Source: Streptomyces sp. NBC_00663 (GTDB taxonomy: Bacteria > Actinomycetota > Actinomycetes > Streptomycetales > Streptomycetaceae). From it: a stretch of 64,000 bases of DNA. Of this stretch, positions 40,566 to 49,656 are shown piece after piece. The notes beneath the pieces are model-generated. The model saw only the letters and a program-made list of their open reading frames with translations, made no database searches and was not told the origin of the DNA. Location of the stretch: NCBI RefSeq assembly GCF_036226885.1, contig NZ_CP109027.1, positions 6,448,001-6,512,000 on the forward strand, read 5' to 3'. The position numbers were made by a program, and so were the translations under genes. The first letter of the stretch is position 1. Each line of letters opens with the position of its first letter.

Positions 40566-41702
40566 GTGGCCACGGACTACTACGCCGTTCTCGGCGTGCG
40601 CCGCGACGCGTCGCAGGATGAGATCAAGAAGGCGTTCCGTCGGCTCGCACGCGAGCTGCACCCGGACGTCAACCCCGATCCGAAGACCCAGGAGCGGTTC
40701 AAGGAGATCAACGCCGCTTACGAGGTGCTGTCGGACCCGCAGAAGAAGCAGGTCTACGACCTCGGCGGCGACCCGCTGTCCCAGGCGGGCGGCGCGGGCG
40801 CCGGCGGCTTCGGCGCGGGTGGCTTCGGGAACTTCTCGGACATCATGGACGCGTTCTTCGGTACGGCGTCCCAGCGCGGTCCGCGCTCGCGCACCCGGCG
40901 CGGCCAGGACGCGATGATCCGGCTGGAGATCGAGCTCGACGAGGCGGCCTTCGGCACCACGAAGGACATCCAGGTCGACACGGCGATCGTCTGCAACACC
41001 TGCAACGGTGAGGGCGCGGCGCCGGGAACCTCGGCCCAGACGTGTGACATGTGCCGCGGGCGCGGTGAGGTGTCGCAGGTCACCCGGTCCTTCCTGGGCC
41101 AGGTCATGACCTCGCGTCCCTGCCCGCAGTGCCAGGGCTTCGGCACGGTCGTCCCGACGCCGTGTCCCGAGTGCGCCGGTGACGGCCGGATCCGCTCCCG
41201 TCGCACACTGACCGTGAAGATCCCGGCCGGTGTGGACAACGGCACGCGGATCCAGCTCGCGGGTGAGGGCGAGGTCGGGCCCGGTGGCGGTCCCGCCGGT
41301 GACCTGTACGTCGAGATCCACGAGCTGCCGCACGCGATGTTCCAGCGGCGCGGTGACGATCTGCACTGCACGGTGACGATTCCGATGACGGCGGCGGCGC
41401 TCGGTACGAAGGTGCCGCTGGAGACGCTGGACGGGCTGGAGGAGGTCGACATCCGGCCGGGCACGCAGTCCGGGCAGTCGATCCCGCTGCACGGACGCGG
41501 TGTCACGCATCTGCGGGGCGGCGGCCGGGGCGATCTCATCGTGCACGTCGAGGTACAGACCCCGAACAAGCTGGACCCGGAGCAGGAGCGTCTGCTGCGC
41601 GAACTGGCGAAGCTGCGCGGCGAGGAACGGCCGACAGGACAGTTCCAGCCGGGCCAGCAAGGACTGTTCTCCCGGCTGAAGGACGCGTTCAACGGGCGGT
41701 GA
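40566..41702 (+). CDS. dnaJ: Chaperone DnaJ (second, HrcA-linked copy type)
   Basis: Hsp40 co-chaperone of DnaK. J-domain with HPDVN at about 34-38, a Gly/Phe-rich stretch (GGAGAGGFGAGGFGNF), a zinc-finger region with four CxxCxGxG-type repeats (CNTCNGEG, CDMCRGRG, CPQCQGFG, CPECAGDG), then the C-terminal peptide-binding domains. 378 aa is normal. Streptomyces usually carry one dnaJ with dnaK and a second with hrcA; this is the latter by context. Translational coupling to hrcA is expected. Confidence 0.95.
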   Translation: MATDYYAVLGVRRDASQDEIKKAFRRLARELHPDVNPDPKTQERFKEINAAYEVLSDPQKKQVYDLGGDPLSQAGGAGAGGFGAGGFGNFSDIMDAFFGTASQRGPRSRTRRGQDAMIRLEIELDEAAFGTTKDIQVDTAIVCNTCNGEGAAPGTSAQTCDMCRGRGEVSQVTRSFLGQVMTSRPCPQCQGFGTVVPTPCPECAGDGRIRSRRTLTVKIPAGVDNGTRIQLAGEGEVGPGGGPAGDLYVEIHELPHAMFQRRGDDLHCTVTIPMTAAALGTKVPLETLDGLEEVDIRPGTQSGQSIPLHGRGVTHLRGGGRGDLIVHVEVQTPNKLDPEQERLLRELAKLRGEERPTGQFQPGQQGLFSRLKDAFNGR

Positions 41703-41711
41703 CACGGGTCG

Positions 41712-41740
41712 GGCGCCGGCGCCGCAAGGTGGCCGGCGCC
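41712..41740 (+). terminator. Hairpin after hrcA-dnaJ
   Basis: GGCGCCGGC pairs with GCCGGCGCC, 11-nt loop, 9 bp after the stop. No U-run; common form in high-GC genomes. Confidence 0.6.
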
Positions 41741-41814
41741 TCCTCGTGCCAATGGACTATGCCGGGCGGAAGGCTGGATTCGGACTTGTTCGGGGGACGT
41801 GACAACATGCGGGC

Positions 41815-42903
41815 ATGTCCTCCGCGCTGACCGATCTCTTCCCCTATCCGATCGTGCAGGCCCCCATGGCGGGCGGGGTCTCCGTGCCGCGGTTGGCCGC
41901 GGCCGTGTCCGACGCCGGGGGGCTCGGGTTCCTTGCCGCCGGGTACAAGACGGCCGACGGCATGTACCAGGAGATCAAGCAGCTGCGCGGGCTGACCGGA
42001 CGGCCCTTCGGCGTCAATCTGTTCCTGCCGCAGCCCGAGTACGCGGATGCGGCCGCCGTCGACGTCTACTCGCACCAGCTGGCCGGGGAAGCCGCCTGGT
42101 ACGAGACCGAGCTCGGCGACCCCGAGAGCGGGCGGGACGACGGGTACGACGCCAAGCTCGCCGTACTCCTCGACAACCCCGTACCCGTCGTCTCCTTCCA
42201 CTTCGGGGTGCCGGGCGGTGAGGTGCTGGAGGCGCTGCGGAGGGCCGGGACCGTCACCCTCGTCACCGCGACCACCCCGGACGAGGCGCTCGCCGTGCAG
42301 CGGGCCGGGGCCGACGCGGTGATCGCGCAGGGCGTCGAGGCCGGCGGCCACCAGGGCACCCATCGGGACGTCCCCGAGACCGACGGCGCCGGGCTCGGGC
42401 TGCTCTCGCTCGTCGGGCAGATCAGGGAAACCGTGGGGATCCCCGTCGTCGCCGCCGGCGGCATCATGCGCGGCAGTCAGATCGCCGCCGTCCTCGCCGC
42501 GGGCGCCAGTGCCGCCCAGCTCGGCACCGCCTTCCTCGCCACCCCCGAGTCCGGCGCCGCCGACCTCCACAAGCAGGCCCTGACCAACCCTCTCTTCGTA
42601 CGGACCGAACTGACCCGCGCCTTCTCCGGCCGGCCGGCCCGCGGGCTCGTCAACCGGTTCCTGCGCGAGCACGGCCCGTACGCCCCCGCCGCCTACCCCG
42701 AGGTCCATCACCTCACCTCGCCGTTGCGCAAGGCCGCCGCCAAGGCCAAGGACGCCCAGGGCATGGCCCTGTGGGCGGGACAGGGGCACCGGATGGCCCG
42801 CGAGCTGCCCGCCGGGCAGCTCGTCGAGGTGCTGGCCGCCGAACTCGCCGACGCCACGACAGCGTTGTCCGGCTTCCGGAACGCCGGAGGTGACCCGCGA
42901 TGA
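41815..42903 (+). CDS. Nitronate monooxygenase (2-nitropropane dioxygenase family)
   Basis: FMN-dependent TIM-barrel enzyme that oxidises alkyl nitronates such as propionate 3-nitronate. Key segments: PIVQAPMAGGVSVPRLAAAV, the FGVNLFLP strand, the catalytic-His loop QGVEAGGHQGTHRD, and the FMN phosphate loops VVAAGGIMRG and AQLGTAFLATPES. 362 aa is normal for class I. Overlaps rsmE by 4 bp (ATGA), so the two are co-expressed, though no functional link is known to me. Confidence 0.9.
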   Translation: MSSALTDLFPYPIVQAPMAGGVSVPRLAAAVSDAGGLGFLAAGYKTADGMYQEIKQLRGLTGRPFGVNLFLPQPEYADAAAVDVYSHQLAGEAAWYETELGDPESGRDDGYDAKLAVLLDNPVPVVSFHFGVPGGEVLEALRRAGTVTLVTATTPDEALAVQRAGADAVIAQGVEAGGHQGTHRDVPETDGAGLGLLSLVGQIRETVGIPVVAAGGIMRGSQIAAVLAAGASAAQLGTAFLATPESGAADLHKQALTNPLFVRTELTRAFSGRPARGLVNRFLREHGPYAPAAYPEVHHLTSPLRKAAAKAKDAQGMALWAGQGHRMARELPAGQLVEVLAAELADATTALSGFRNAGGDPR

Positions 42904-43649
42904 CCGCTCCCGTGTTCGTCGTCGAGCACTTCGACGCCGGTGGCGGCGGCCACTACGTCCTCGACGGACCCGAGGGACGGCACGCCGTCTCCGTGAAGCG
43001 CCTCCAGCCCGGCGAGGACGTCATCCTCACCGACGGCGCCGGCCGCTGGGCCGACTGTGTCGTGCTCGGCACCGAGGGCAAGGACCGGCTGATCGTCCAG
43101 CTGGACGGCGTCAGCGAGGAACCGGTGGCGCAGCCGCGCATCACGGTCGTCCAGGCGCTTCCCAAGGGTGACCGCGGTGAACTCGCCGTCGAGACCATGA
43201 CCGAGGTCGGCGTCGACGCCGTCGTGCCCTGGCAGGCGGCCCGTTGCATCACCCAGTGGAAGGGCGAGCGAGGGCTCAAGGCACTCGGCAAGTGGCGGGG
43301 CACCGCCCGCGAGGCCGGCAAGCAGTCCCGCCGCGTCCGCTTCCCCGAGGTCGCGGACCTGGCCACGACCAAGCAGGTCGCCGCGCTGCTCGCCCGCGCC
43401 GACTTCGCCGCCGTACTCCACTCCGACTTCGAACGCGGCAGCCAGGCCCTCGCCACCGCCGAACTCCCCGGCGAGGGTGAGATCGTTCTCGTCGTCGGTC
43501 CCGAAGGGGGCGTCGCCAAGGACGAGTTGGCGCTCTTCGAGGAGGCCGGTGCGAAGGCGTACGTGCTGGGCCCTACCGTGTTGCGTACGTCGACCGCCGG
43601 GACGGCGGCCGCGGCCCTGCTCCTCGGCCGCACCGGCCGCTGGTCCTGA
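42900..43649 (+). CDS. rsmE: 16S rRNA (uracil-1498-N3) methyltransferase
   Basis: SPOUT-fold SAM methyltransferase for m3U1498 in 16S rRNA. N-terminal PUA-like domain (FVVEHF ... HAVSVKRLQPGEDVILTDG), then the trefoil-knot SAM site with VVGPEGGVAKDELALFEEAG and VLGPTVLRTSTAGTAA. 249 aa is normal. Frequently next to dnaJ-prmA in other bacteria; here a nitronate monooxygenase lies between. Confidence 0.96.
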   Translation: MTAPVFVVEHFDAGGGGHYVLDGPEGRHAVSVKRLQPGEDVILTDGAGRWADCVVLGTEGKDRLIVQLDGVSEEPVAQPRITVVQALPKGDRGELAVETMTEVGVDAVVPWQAARCITQWKGERGLKALGKWRGTAREAGKQSRRVRFPEVADLATTKQVAALLARADFAAVLHSDFERGSQALATAELPGEGEIVLVVGPEGGVAKDELALFEEAGAKAYVLGPTVLRTSTAGTAAAALLLGRTGRWS

Positions 43650-43671
43650 CCGATCCTCCGGGGGAAACACC

Positions 43672-44064
43672 GTGGAACTCGCCCAAGTACGGCTCCTCGT
43701 CACCGACTTTGCCGCCTGTTACCGCTTCTACGCCGAAGTCCTCGGTCTGAAGCCGCAGTCGGGGGCGACCGAGGGACCGTACGAGAAGTTCAGCCCCAGC
43801 ACAGGGGCGGCCGGTATCGCCCTCCAGGACCGGGCCATGATGGCCGGGATACTTGGCGAACTGGGCGACGCGGCCAGCGGGCACCGGTCGTTGGTGGTGC
43901 TGCGCGTCGACGCCCTGGACTCCTACTGCGAGCAGATCACCGCCCGGGGCGCGGAACTGCTGCACGGGCCCGCCCCGATGACGGACCGTATGCGGGTCGC
44001 CCACCTCAAGGACCCGGAGGGGAACCTGGTGGAACTCCAGGAGTGGCTGCTGCTGCGCGCTTGA
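43672..44064 (+). CDS. VOC superfamily (glyoxalase/bleomycin-resistance fold) protein
   Basis: 130 residues from GTG with GGGGGAA upstream. Paired beta-alpha-beta modules: RLLVTDFAACYRFYAEVLGL at the N-terminus and MRVAHLKDPEGNLVELQEWL at the end, the classic VOC start and finish. The Glu in VELQE is a metal-ligand position; the usual N-terminal His is replaced by a Leu-rich strand, so metal binding is uncertain. Substrate unknown. Its 3' end overlaps the convergent gene at 44006 by 59 bp. Confidence 0.85.
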   Translation: MELAQVRLLVTDFAACYRFYAEVLGLKPQSGATEGPYEKFSPSTGAAGIALQDRAMMAGILGELGDAASGHRSLVVLRVDALDSYCEQITARGAELLHGPAPMTDRMRVAHLKDPEGNLVELQEWLLLRA

Positions 44065-44428
44065 GATCGACGGCCTCGGCGACGGCGTGGAAGAACTCCC
44101 AGCCGTCCAACTCGCCCTCACCGGGCGGCAGCAGACCACGCCGGGTCGCCTCGTCGAGCAGGGCACGTACGACACCGGGCTCGCGGAGATTGATGCCCGC
44201 GCCCTGGCCGTCCATCGCCCAGCCCTGGAACCAGATGTCGCCCTCGGAGACGTACCGGCCCGAGCCCGCGCCGCCCGGCCGGAACACGAACCGGGTGCGC
44301 CGGCCACCGCGGTGCAGGGTGACGATGTCCCGCCAGACGCCGTCGGCGCCCTTCTTCTGACGGAAGTTCCACAGATACGTCGTCTGCTCGTCGATGACGA
44401 GACGTCGGAGCCGGCGGTCTTTGCGCAT
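44006..44428 (-). CDS. Conserved hypothetical protein (140 aa)
   Basis: Starts MRKDRRLRRLVIDEQTTYLW. Beta-rich, with many aromatics and Arg (WRDIVTLHRGGRRTRFVFRP, YVSEGDIWFQGWAMDG), and then a helical segment (VRALLDEATRRGLL). A Pro/Gly-rich tail covers the overlap with the VOC gene. No signal peptide, TM or Cys. I do not recognise a function; the codon usage is typical of real genes on this strand. Confidence 0.65.
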   Translation of the reverse strand: MRKDRRLRRLVIDEQTTYLWNFRQKKGADGVWRDIVTLHRGGRRTRFVFRPGGAGSGRYVSEGDIWFQGWAMDGQGAGINLREPGVVRALLDEATRRGLLPPGEGELDGWEFFHAVAEAVDLKRAAAATPGVPPGSPPGP

Positions 44429-44580
44429 GGCGTCACGTTAAGCGGACGGGCGGTGCCGGGTCGCCGGGTTTTCGGTGAGGGCTTCAGACGAGGGCGTCAG
44501 GCGAGGGCTTCACTCGATTGTGGGACGAGTGTCCGTATGCGCCCTACCGCGTCGGGCGGGACAGTGGGAAGCTGCCCTCC

Positions 44581-45105
44581 ATGGGGGTATTGAGGAGGAT
44601 TTGGCGGCACCGGGGCCGACGCGTCGCCGCCGTGGCCGCGCTCGCCGTCGTGACCGTCGGTGGCGCCGTCGCCTGTGATCCCGCGGGGCTGAGCTCCGCG
44701 TCCGTGGCGTACACCACCGACCAGACCGTCACCAAGGAGCTGGAGCGGCAGCACGCCAAGGTGCAGTGGCTCACCTGCCAGGCGTCCTACGGCAACCGCC
44801 CCACCCCGACCGCGACCGAGAACGCCGTCGCCGAGGTGCACTGCACCGGCGAGACCAGCGACGGCAAGGACATCAAGGCCGACGGGAAGATCACCCGGGT
44901 CGTCAACGGGCAGTGCGTGCGGGGTGAGTTGACCGCCAAGATCGACGGCAAGCAGTGGTTCCAGGTCAACGGTCTCGGCAACTGCAACGCCACCCCCGAG
45001 CCCACGCACGGCAACGGACAGCCCGGTGCCACGGTCACGGTCACCGTCACGGAGACGGTGTGGTGCGACAAGTACCCGGACTGCCGCCCGGTGCAGGGCA
45101 AATGA
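44581..45105 (+). CDS. Putative lipoprotein with DUF4333-like domain
   Basis: ATG at 44581. The signal peptide has an Arg-rich N-region (LRRIWRHRGRRV), an h-region AAVAALAVVTVGGAVAC and Cys ~32 as the likely lipid-modified residue. The mature part has regularly spaced Cys (WLTCQASYGN, VHCTGETSDG, GQCVRGELTAK, NCNATPE) in a short beta-rich fold of the DUF4333 type, then a Thr/Val-rich tail and a final WCDKYPDC. It would sit on the outer face of the membrane. Family assignment is from pattern only. Tricorn protease begins 15 bp downstream, so co-transcription is likely. Confidence 0.75.
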   Translation: MGVLRRIWRHRGRRVAAVAALAVVTVGGAVACDPAGLSSASVAYTTDQTVTKELERQHAKVQWLTCQASYGNRPTPTATENAVAEVHCTGETSDGKDIKADGKITRVVNGQCVRGELTAKIDGKQWFQVNGLGNCNATPEPTHGNGQPGATVTVTVTETVWCDKYPDCRPVQGK

Positions 45106-45120
45106 CCTTAGGGTGATCGG

Positions 45121-48100
45121 GTGACCCAGCCCGCGACGCCCGCGTATCTCCGATACCCGCACCTGACCGGCGACCTGGTGGCCTTCACCGCCGAGGACGA
45201 CGTGTGGATCGCGCCCCTCGACGGCGGCCGGGCCTGGCGGGTCAGCACCGACAACGTGCCGGTCTCCACCCCCCGAGTCTCACCCGACGGCACGACCGTC
45301 GCCTGGACCTCGACGCGCGACGGGGCACCCGAGGTGCACATCGCGCCGGTCGACGGCGGGCCCGCGAAACGGCTCACCCACTGGGGGAGTTGGCGTACCC
45401 AGGTGCGCGGCTGGACCCCGGACGGGCAGGTCCTCGCCCTCACCACCCACGGCCAGGCCAGCCCGCGCCGCTCCTGGGCGCACGCCGTCCCGCTCGACGG
45501 CGGACCGTCCACCGTCCTGCCGTACGGCCCGGTCGGCGCCGTCGCCCAAGGGCCGTCCACCGTGCTGCTGTCGGCGCCCATGGGGCGGGAGGCGGCCTGG
45601 TGGAAGCGGTACCGGGGCGGTACCGCGGGCAAGTTGTGGATCGACGACGGGGGCGACGGGGAGTTCGTACGGCTGCATGAGGAGCTCGACGGGAACATCG
45701 AGTTCCCGGTGTGGGCGGGGGAGCGCATCGCGTTTCTCTCCGACCACGAAGGCGTCGGGGCGCTCTACTCCTCCCTCGCCGACGGGGCCGATCTGCGCCG
45801 GCACACCCCGATCGACGGGTTCTACGCCCGCCACGCGGCCGGGGACGGCGGCCGGGTCGTCTACGCCTGCGCCGGTGAGCTGTGGATCCTCGACGACCTG
45901 GACGGGGCGGAGCCGCGCCGTCTGGACATCCGGCTCGGCGGCTCGCGGGCCGACCTCCAGCCGTACACCCTGAACGCCTCCCGCTGGGTCGAGTCGGCCT
46001 CTCCCGACCACACCGCGCGCGGCAGTGCCGTCTGTGTGCGCGGTGCCGTGCACTGGGTCACCCATCGCTCCGGCCCGGCCCGCGCGCTCGCCGCGCGGCC
46101 CGGCGTACGGTCCCGGCTGCCGCAGGCCTTCCGGGCCGACGGCGAGGAGTGGGTGGTGTGGGTGACGGACGCCGAGGGCGACGACGCCCTGGAGTTCGCG
46201 CCCGCCACCGGCCTCGCCCCCGGCGCCACCCCGCGCCGGCTCGCCGCCGGACAGCTCGGCCGGGTCCTCGACCTGACGATGGCGCCCGACGGCAGCCGGG
46301 CCGCCGTCGCCTCGCACGACGGGCGCGTCCTCCTCGTCGAGCGCGAGACCGGCGAGGTCCGCGAGGTCGACCGCAGCGAGGACGGCGACGCCTCCGGGCT
46401 GGTCTTCTCCCCCGACTCCGCCTGGCTCGCCTGGTCCCACCCCGGCCCGCGGCCGCTGTGCCAGCTGCGCCTCGCCAACACCACCGACCTGTCGGTCACC
46501 GAGGCCACCCCGCTGCGCTTCCAGGACTACGCCCCCGCCTTCACCCTCGACGGCAAGCACCTGGCGTTCCTCTCCACCCGCTCCTTCGACCCGGTCTACG
46601 ACGAGCACGTCTTCGACCTGGCCTTCGTGGAGGGCGCCCGACCGCACCTCATCACCCTCGCCGCCACCACCCCCTCGCCCTTCGGCCCGCAGCGCCACGG
46701 CCGCCCCTTCGACGCGCCCGACAAGGACGAGACCCCCGACAGCGAGGGCGCCCCGGCCACCCGTATCGACCTCGACGGGCTCGCCGACCGGATCGTGCCG
46801 TTCCCGGTGGAGGCCGCCCGCTACTCCGACCTGCGCACCGCCAAGGACGGCGTCCTGTGGCTGCGCCACCCGGTGCGCGGGGTGCTGGGCGCCTCCCGGG
46901 CCACGCCCGACGCCCCGGACCCCAAGACCGAGCTGGAGCGCTTCGACCTCGTCCAGCAGCGCATCGAGCATCTGGCCGCCGACGCCGACCACTTCGCCGT
47001 CAGCGGCGACGGCAAGCGGGTCCTGCTGTGGACCGACGGCCGGATCAAGGTCGTACCGAGCGACCGCCGCGCCTCGAACGACGACGACAGCGACAGCAAC
47101 ATCACCGTCGACCTCACCCGGGTCCGCCAGACCATCGACCCGGCGGCCGAGTGGCGGCAGATGTACGACGAGACCGGCCGCCTCCTGCGCGACCACTTCT
47201 GGCTCCCCGACCTCGGCGGCGCCGACTGGGACGGCGTCCTCGACCGCTACCGCCCCGTCCTCGACCGCGTCGCCACCCACGACGACCTCGTCGACCTCCT
47301 CTGGGAGGTCCAGGGCGAACTGGGCACCTCGCACGCCTACGTCGTCCCGCGCGGCGGCTACGGCAACGGCGCCCGGCAGGGCCTGCTCGGCGCCGACATC
47401 TCCCGTCACGAGGACGGCAGTTGGCGCATCGACCGCATCCTCCCCTCGGAGACCTCCGACCCCGACGCCCGCTCCCCGCTCGCCGCCCCCGGCGTCGCGG
47501 TCCGCGCCGGGGACGCGATCGTCGCGGTCGCGGGGCGGACCGTGGACCCCGTGACGGGCCCGGGGCCGCTGCTCGTCGGCACGGCGGGCAAGCCGATCGA
47601 GCTGACGATCTCGCCCTCGGGCGGCGGGGACGTACGGCACGCGGTCGTCGTCCCCGTCGCCAACGAGGAACCCCTGCGCTACCACGCCTGGGTGACCGAC
47701 CGCCGGGCCTACGTCCACGAACGCTCCGCCGGCCGCCTCGGCTACCTCCACGTCCCCGACATGCAGGCCCCCGGCTGGGCCCAGATCCACCGCGACCTGC
47801 GCGTCGAGGTGGCCCGCGAGGGGCTCGTCGTCGACGTCCGGGAGAACCGCGGCGGCCACACCTCCCAGCTGGTGGTGGAGAAGCTGGCCCGCCGGATCGT
47901 CGGCTGGGCCCGCCCCCGTGGCATGCGCGCCTACAGCTACCCCCAGGACGCCCCGCGCGGCCCGGTGGTGGCCGTGGCCAACGAGTTCTCCGGCTCCGAC
48001 GGCGACATCGTCAACGCGGCCATCAAGGCCCTCGGTATCGGCCCGGTCGTCGGCACCCGCACCTGGGGCGGGGTGATCGGCATCGACAGCCGCTACCACC

Positions 48101-48318
48101 TCGTCGACGACACGCTCGTCACCCAGCCCAAGTACGCGTTCTGGCTGGAGGGTTACGAGTGGGGCGTGGAGAACCACGGCGTGGACCCGGACGTGGAGGT
48201 CGTCCAGCGCCCGCAGGACCACGCGGCGGGCCTGGACCCCCAACTGGACGAGGCGATCAGGCTGGCGCTGGAGGCGTTGGAGGGGACTCCGGCGAAGGTG
48301 CCTCCGTCGCTTCCCTGA
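45121..48318 (+). CDS. Tricorn protease homologue (S41 family)
   Basis: 1065-residue cytosolic protease that trims peptides released by the proteasome. Two beta-propellers occupy ~1-660 (LTGDLVAFTAEDDVWIAPLD and repeated WD-like blades). Next come the C1 helical domain with GELGTSHAYV (catalytic His), a PDZ domain (APGVAVRAGDAIVAVAGRTV) and the C2 core with NEFSGSDGDIV (catalytic Ser). The NHGVDPD end is also family-like. Size matches Tricorn (~1070). GTG start. Streptomyces have proteasomes, consistent with this role. Confidence 0.94.
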   Translation: MTQPATPAYLRYPHLTGDLVAFTAEDDVWIAPLDGGRAWRVSTDNVPVSTPRVSPDGTTVAWTSTRDGAPEVHIAPVDGGPAKRLTHWGSWRTQVRGWTPDGQVLALTTHGQASPRRSWAHAVPLDGGPSTVLPYGPVGAVAQGPSTVLLSAPMGREAAWWKRYRGGTAGKLWIDDGGDGEFVRLHEELDGNIEFPVWAGERIAFLSDHEGVGALYSSLADGADLRRHTPIDGFYARHAAGDGGRVVYACAGELWILDDLDGAEPRRLDIRLGGSRADLQPYTLNASRWVESASPDHTARGSAVCVRGAVHWVTHRSGPARALAARPGVRSRLPQAFRADGEEWVVWVTDAEGDDALEFAPATGLAPGATPRRLAAGQLGRVLDLTMAPDGSRAAVASHDGRVLLVERETGEVREVDRSEDGDASGLVFSPDSAWLAWSHPGPRPLCQLRLANTTDLSVTEATPLRFQDYAPAFTLDGKHLAFLSTRSFDPVYDEHVFDLAFVEGARPHLITLAATTPSPFGPQRHGRPFDAPDKDETPDSEGAPATRIDLDGLADRIVPFPVEAARYSDLRTAKDGVLWLRHPVRGVLGASRATPDAPDPKTELERFDLVQQRIEHLAADADHFAVSGDGKRVLLWTDGRIKVVPSDRRASNDDDSDSNITVDLTRVRQTIDPAAEWRQMYDETGRLLRDHFWLPDLGGADWDGVLDRYRPVLDRVATHDDLVDLLWEVQGELGTSHAYVVPRGGYGNGARQGLLGADISRHEDGSWRIDRILPSETSDPDARSPLAAPGVAVRAGDAIVAVAGRTVDPVTGPGPLLVGTAGKPIELTISPSGGGDVRHAVVVPVANEEPLRYHAWVTDRRAYVHERSAGRLGYLHVPDMQAPGWAQIHRDLRVEVAREGLVVDVRENRGGHTSQLVVEKLARRIVGWARPRGMRAYSYPQDAPRGPVVAVANEFSGSDGDIVNAAIKALGIGPVVGTRTWGGVIGIDSRYHLVDDTLVTQPKYAFWLEGYEWGVENHGVDPDVEVVQRPQDHAAGLDPQLDEAIRLALEALEGTPAKVPPSLP

Positions 48319-48370
48319 CCTGCTCGATACGATGCCCCGAGACATCGGGCGAAAGGGCGAGAGGACGAAC

Positions 48371-48724
48371 ATGCCAGGGGAGCCGCAGGCGGACTGCCTG
48401 TTCTGCAAGATCGTCGAGGGCCACATCCCGGCGACCATCGTGCGCGAGTCGGACACCACCGTCGCCTTCCGGGACATCAACCCCCAGGCACCCACGCACG
48501 TCCTGATCATCCCCAAGGTCCACTACGAGAACGCCGCCGTCCTCGCCGCCGCGGAACCCGCGATCGCCGCCGACGTGCTGCGCGAGGCGCAGACCGTCGC
48601 CGACGAGGAGAAGCTGGAGAGCTACCGCATCGTCTTCAACACGGGCGCCGGCGCCGGCCAGACCGTCTGGCACGCCCACGCGCACGTCCTCGGTGGCCGC
48701 GGCCTCGCCTGGCCCCCCGGATAA
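48371..48724 (+). CDS. HIT family nucleotide hydrolase (HINT-like)
   Basis: 117 residues. The histidine triad VWHAHAHVLGG lies near the C-terminus, and the N-terminal CLFCKIVEGHIPA provides a CxxC zinc site as in HINT proteins. INPQAPTHVLIIPKVHYEN is typical. Such enzymes hydrolyse purine nucleoside phosphoramidates such as aminoacyl-AMP. ATG 48371 follows GAGAGGA; the frame extends 13 codons up without support. It is followed 6 bp later by the RNase Z-like gene. Confidence 0.94.
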   Translation: MPGEPQADCLFCKIVEGHIPATIVRESDTTVAFRDINPQAPTHVLIIPKVHYENAAVLAAAEPAIAADVLREAQTVADEEKLESYRIVFNTGAGAGQTVWHAHAHVLGGRGLAWPPG

Positions 48725-48730
48725 GTCACC

Positions 48731-49636
48731 GTGTCCGTACGTGAATTGGTGGTCCTCGGCACCGCCAGCCAGGTCCCGACCCGGCACCGCAACCACAACG
48801 GCTACCTCCTGCGCTGGGACGCCGAGGGCATCCTCTTCGACCCCGGCGAGGGCACCCAGCGCCAGATGCTGCGCGCCGGGGTCGCCGCGCACGACCTGAA
48901 CCGGATCTGCGTCACCCACTTCCACGGCGACCACTCCCTCGGTCTCGCGGGCGTCATCCAGCGCATCAACCTCGACCGCGTCCCGCACGAGATCACCGCC
49001 CACTACCCGAAGTCCGGCCAGCGCTTCTACGACCGGCTGCGCCACGCGACGGCGTACCGGGAGACCGTCGAGATCACCCAGGCGCCGGTGAGCGCGGACG
49101 GGGTGCTCGGCACCTCCGCCTCCTACGCGCTGGAGGCCCGCAAGCTCTCCCACCCCGTCGAGTCGTACGGCTACCGCCTCGTCGAACCCGACGGCCGCCG
49201 CATGCTGCCCGACCGCCTCGCCGCGCACGGCATCAAGGGCCCGGACGTCGGACGCATGCAGCGCGAGGGCGCGGTGGGCGATGTGACCCTGGCGGACGTC
49301 AGCGAGGTCCGGCGCGGGCAGCGGTTCGCGTTCGTCATGGACACCCGGCTCTGCGACGGCGTGTACGCGCTCGCCGACGGCTGCGACATGCTCGTCATCG
49401 AGTCGACGTTCCTCGACGAGGACACGAACCTCGCGGTCGAGCACGGTCACCTCACCGCCGGGCAGGCCGCGACGGTCGCCCGGGACGCCGGCGTACGGCA
49501 TCTCGTGCTCACCCACTTCAGCCAGCGCTACACCGACCCCGACGAGTTCGAACGGCAGGCACGGGCGGCCGGGTTCGAGGGGGAGCTGACGGTGGCGCAC
49601 GACCTGCTGCGGGTGCCGGTTCCGAAACGTCGGTAA
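48731..49636 (+). CDS. RNase Z / MBL-fold phosphodiesterase
   Basis: 301 residues. ELVVLGTASQVPTRHRNHNGYLLRW at the N-terminus, then the zinc motif THFHGDHSLGL at about 60-68, the exosite-like region ITAHYPKSGQRFYDRL, and downstream FVMDTRLCD, ESTFLDED and LVLTHFSQRY. These are the tRNase Z (ElaC) signatures. Expected to cut the 3' trailer of pre-tRNAs that lack an encoded CCA, as the two tRNA-Ala genes here do. GTG start, 6 bp after the HIT gene. Confidence 0.9.
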   Translation: MSVRELVVLGTASQVPTRHRNHNGYLLRWDAEGILFDPGEGTQRQMLRAGVAAHDLNRICVTHFHGDHSLGLAGVIQRINLDRVPHEITAHYPKSGQRFYDRLRHATAYRETVEITQAPVSADGVLGTSASYALEARKLSHPVESYGYRLVEPDGRRMLPDRLAAHGIKGPDVGRMQREGAVGDVTLADVSEVRRGQRFAFVMDTRLCDGVYALADGCDMLVIESTFLDEDTNLAVEHGHLTAGQAATVARDAGVRHLVLTHFSQRYTDPDEFERQARAAGFEGELTVAHDLLRVPVPKRR

Positions 49637-49643
49637 AGCGGCC

Positions 49644-49649
49644 GTACGA
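49644..49649 (+). promoter_or_regulatory. Candidate -10 giving a leaderless deaminase mRNA
   Basis: TACGAT ends 7 nt before ATG 49657, and no ribosome site precedes that ATG. TTCCGA 18 nt upstream is a weak -35. Confidence 0.4.
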
Positions 49650-49656
49650 TGCTTTG

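Noticed and set aside
45280..48516. A 1078-codon frame antisense to the tricorn protease
   Set aside because: Shadow frame; the plus strand has a full tricorn domain order.
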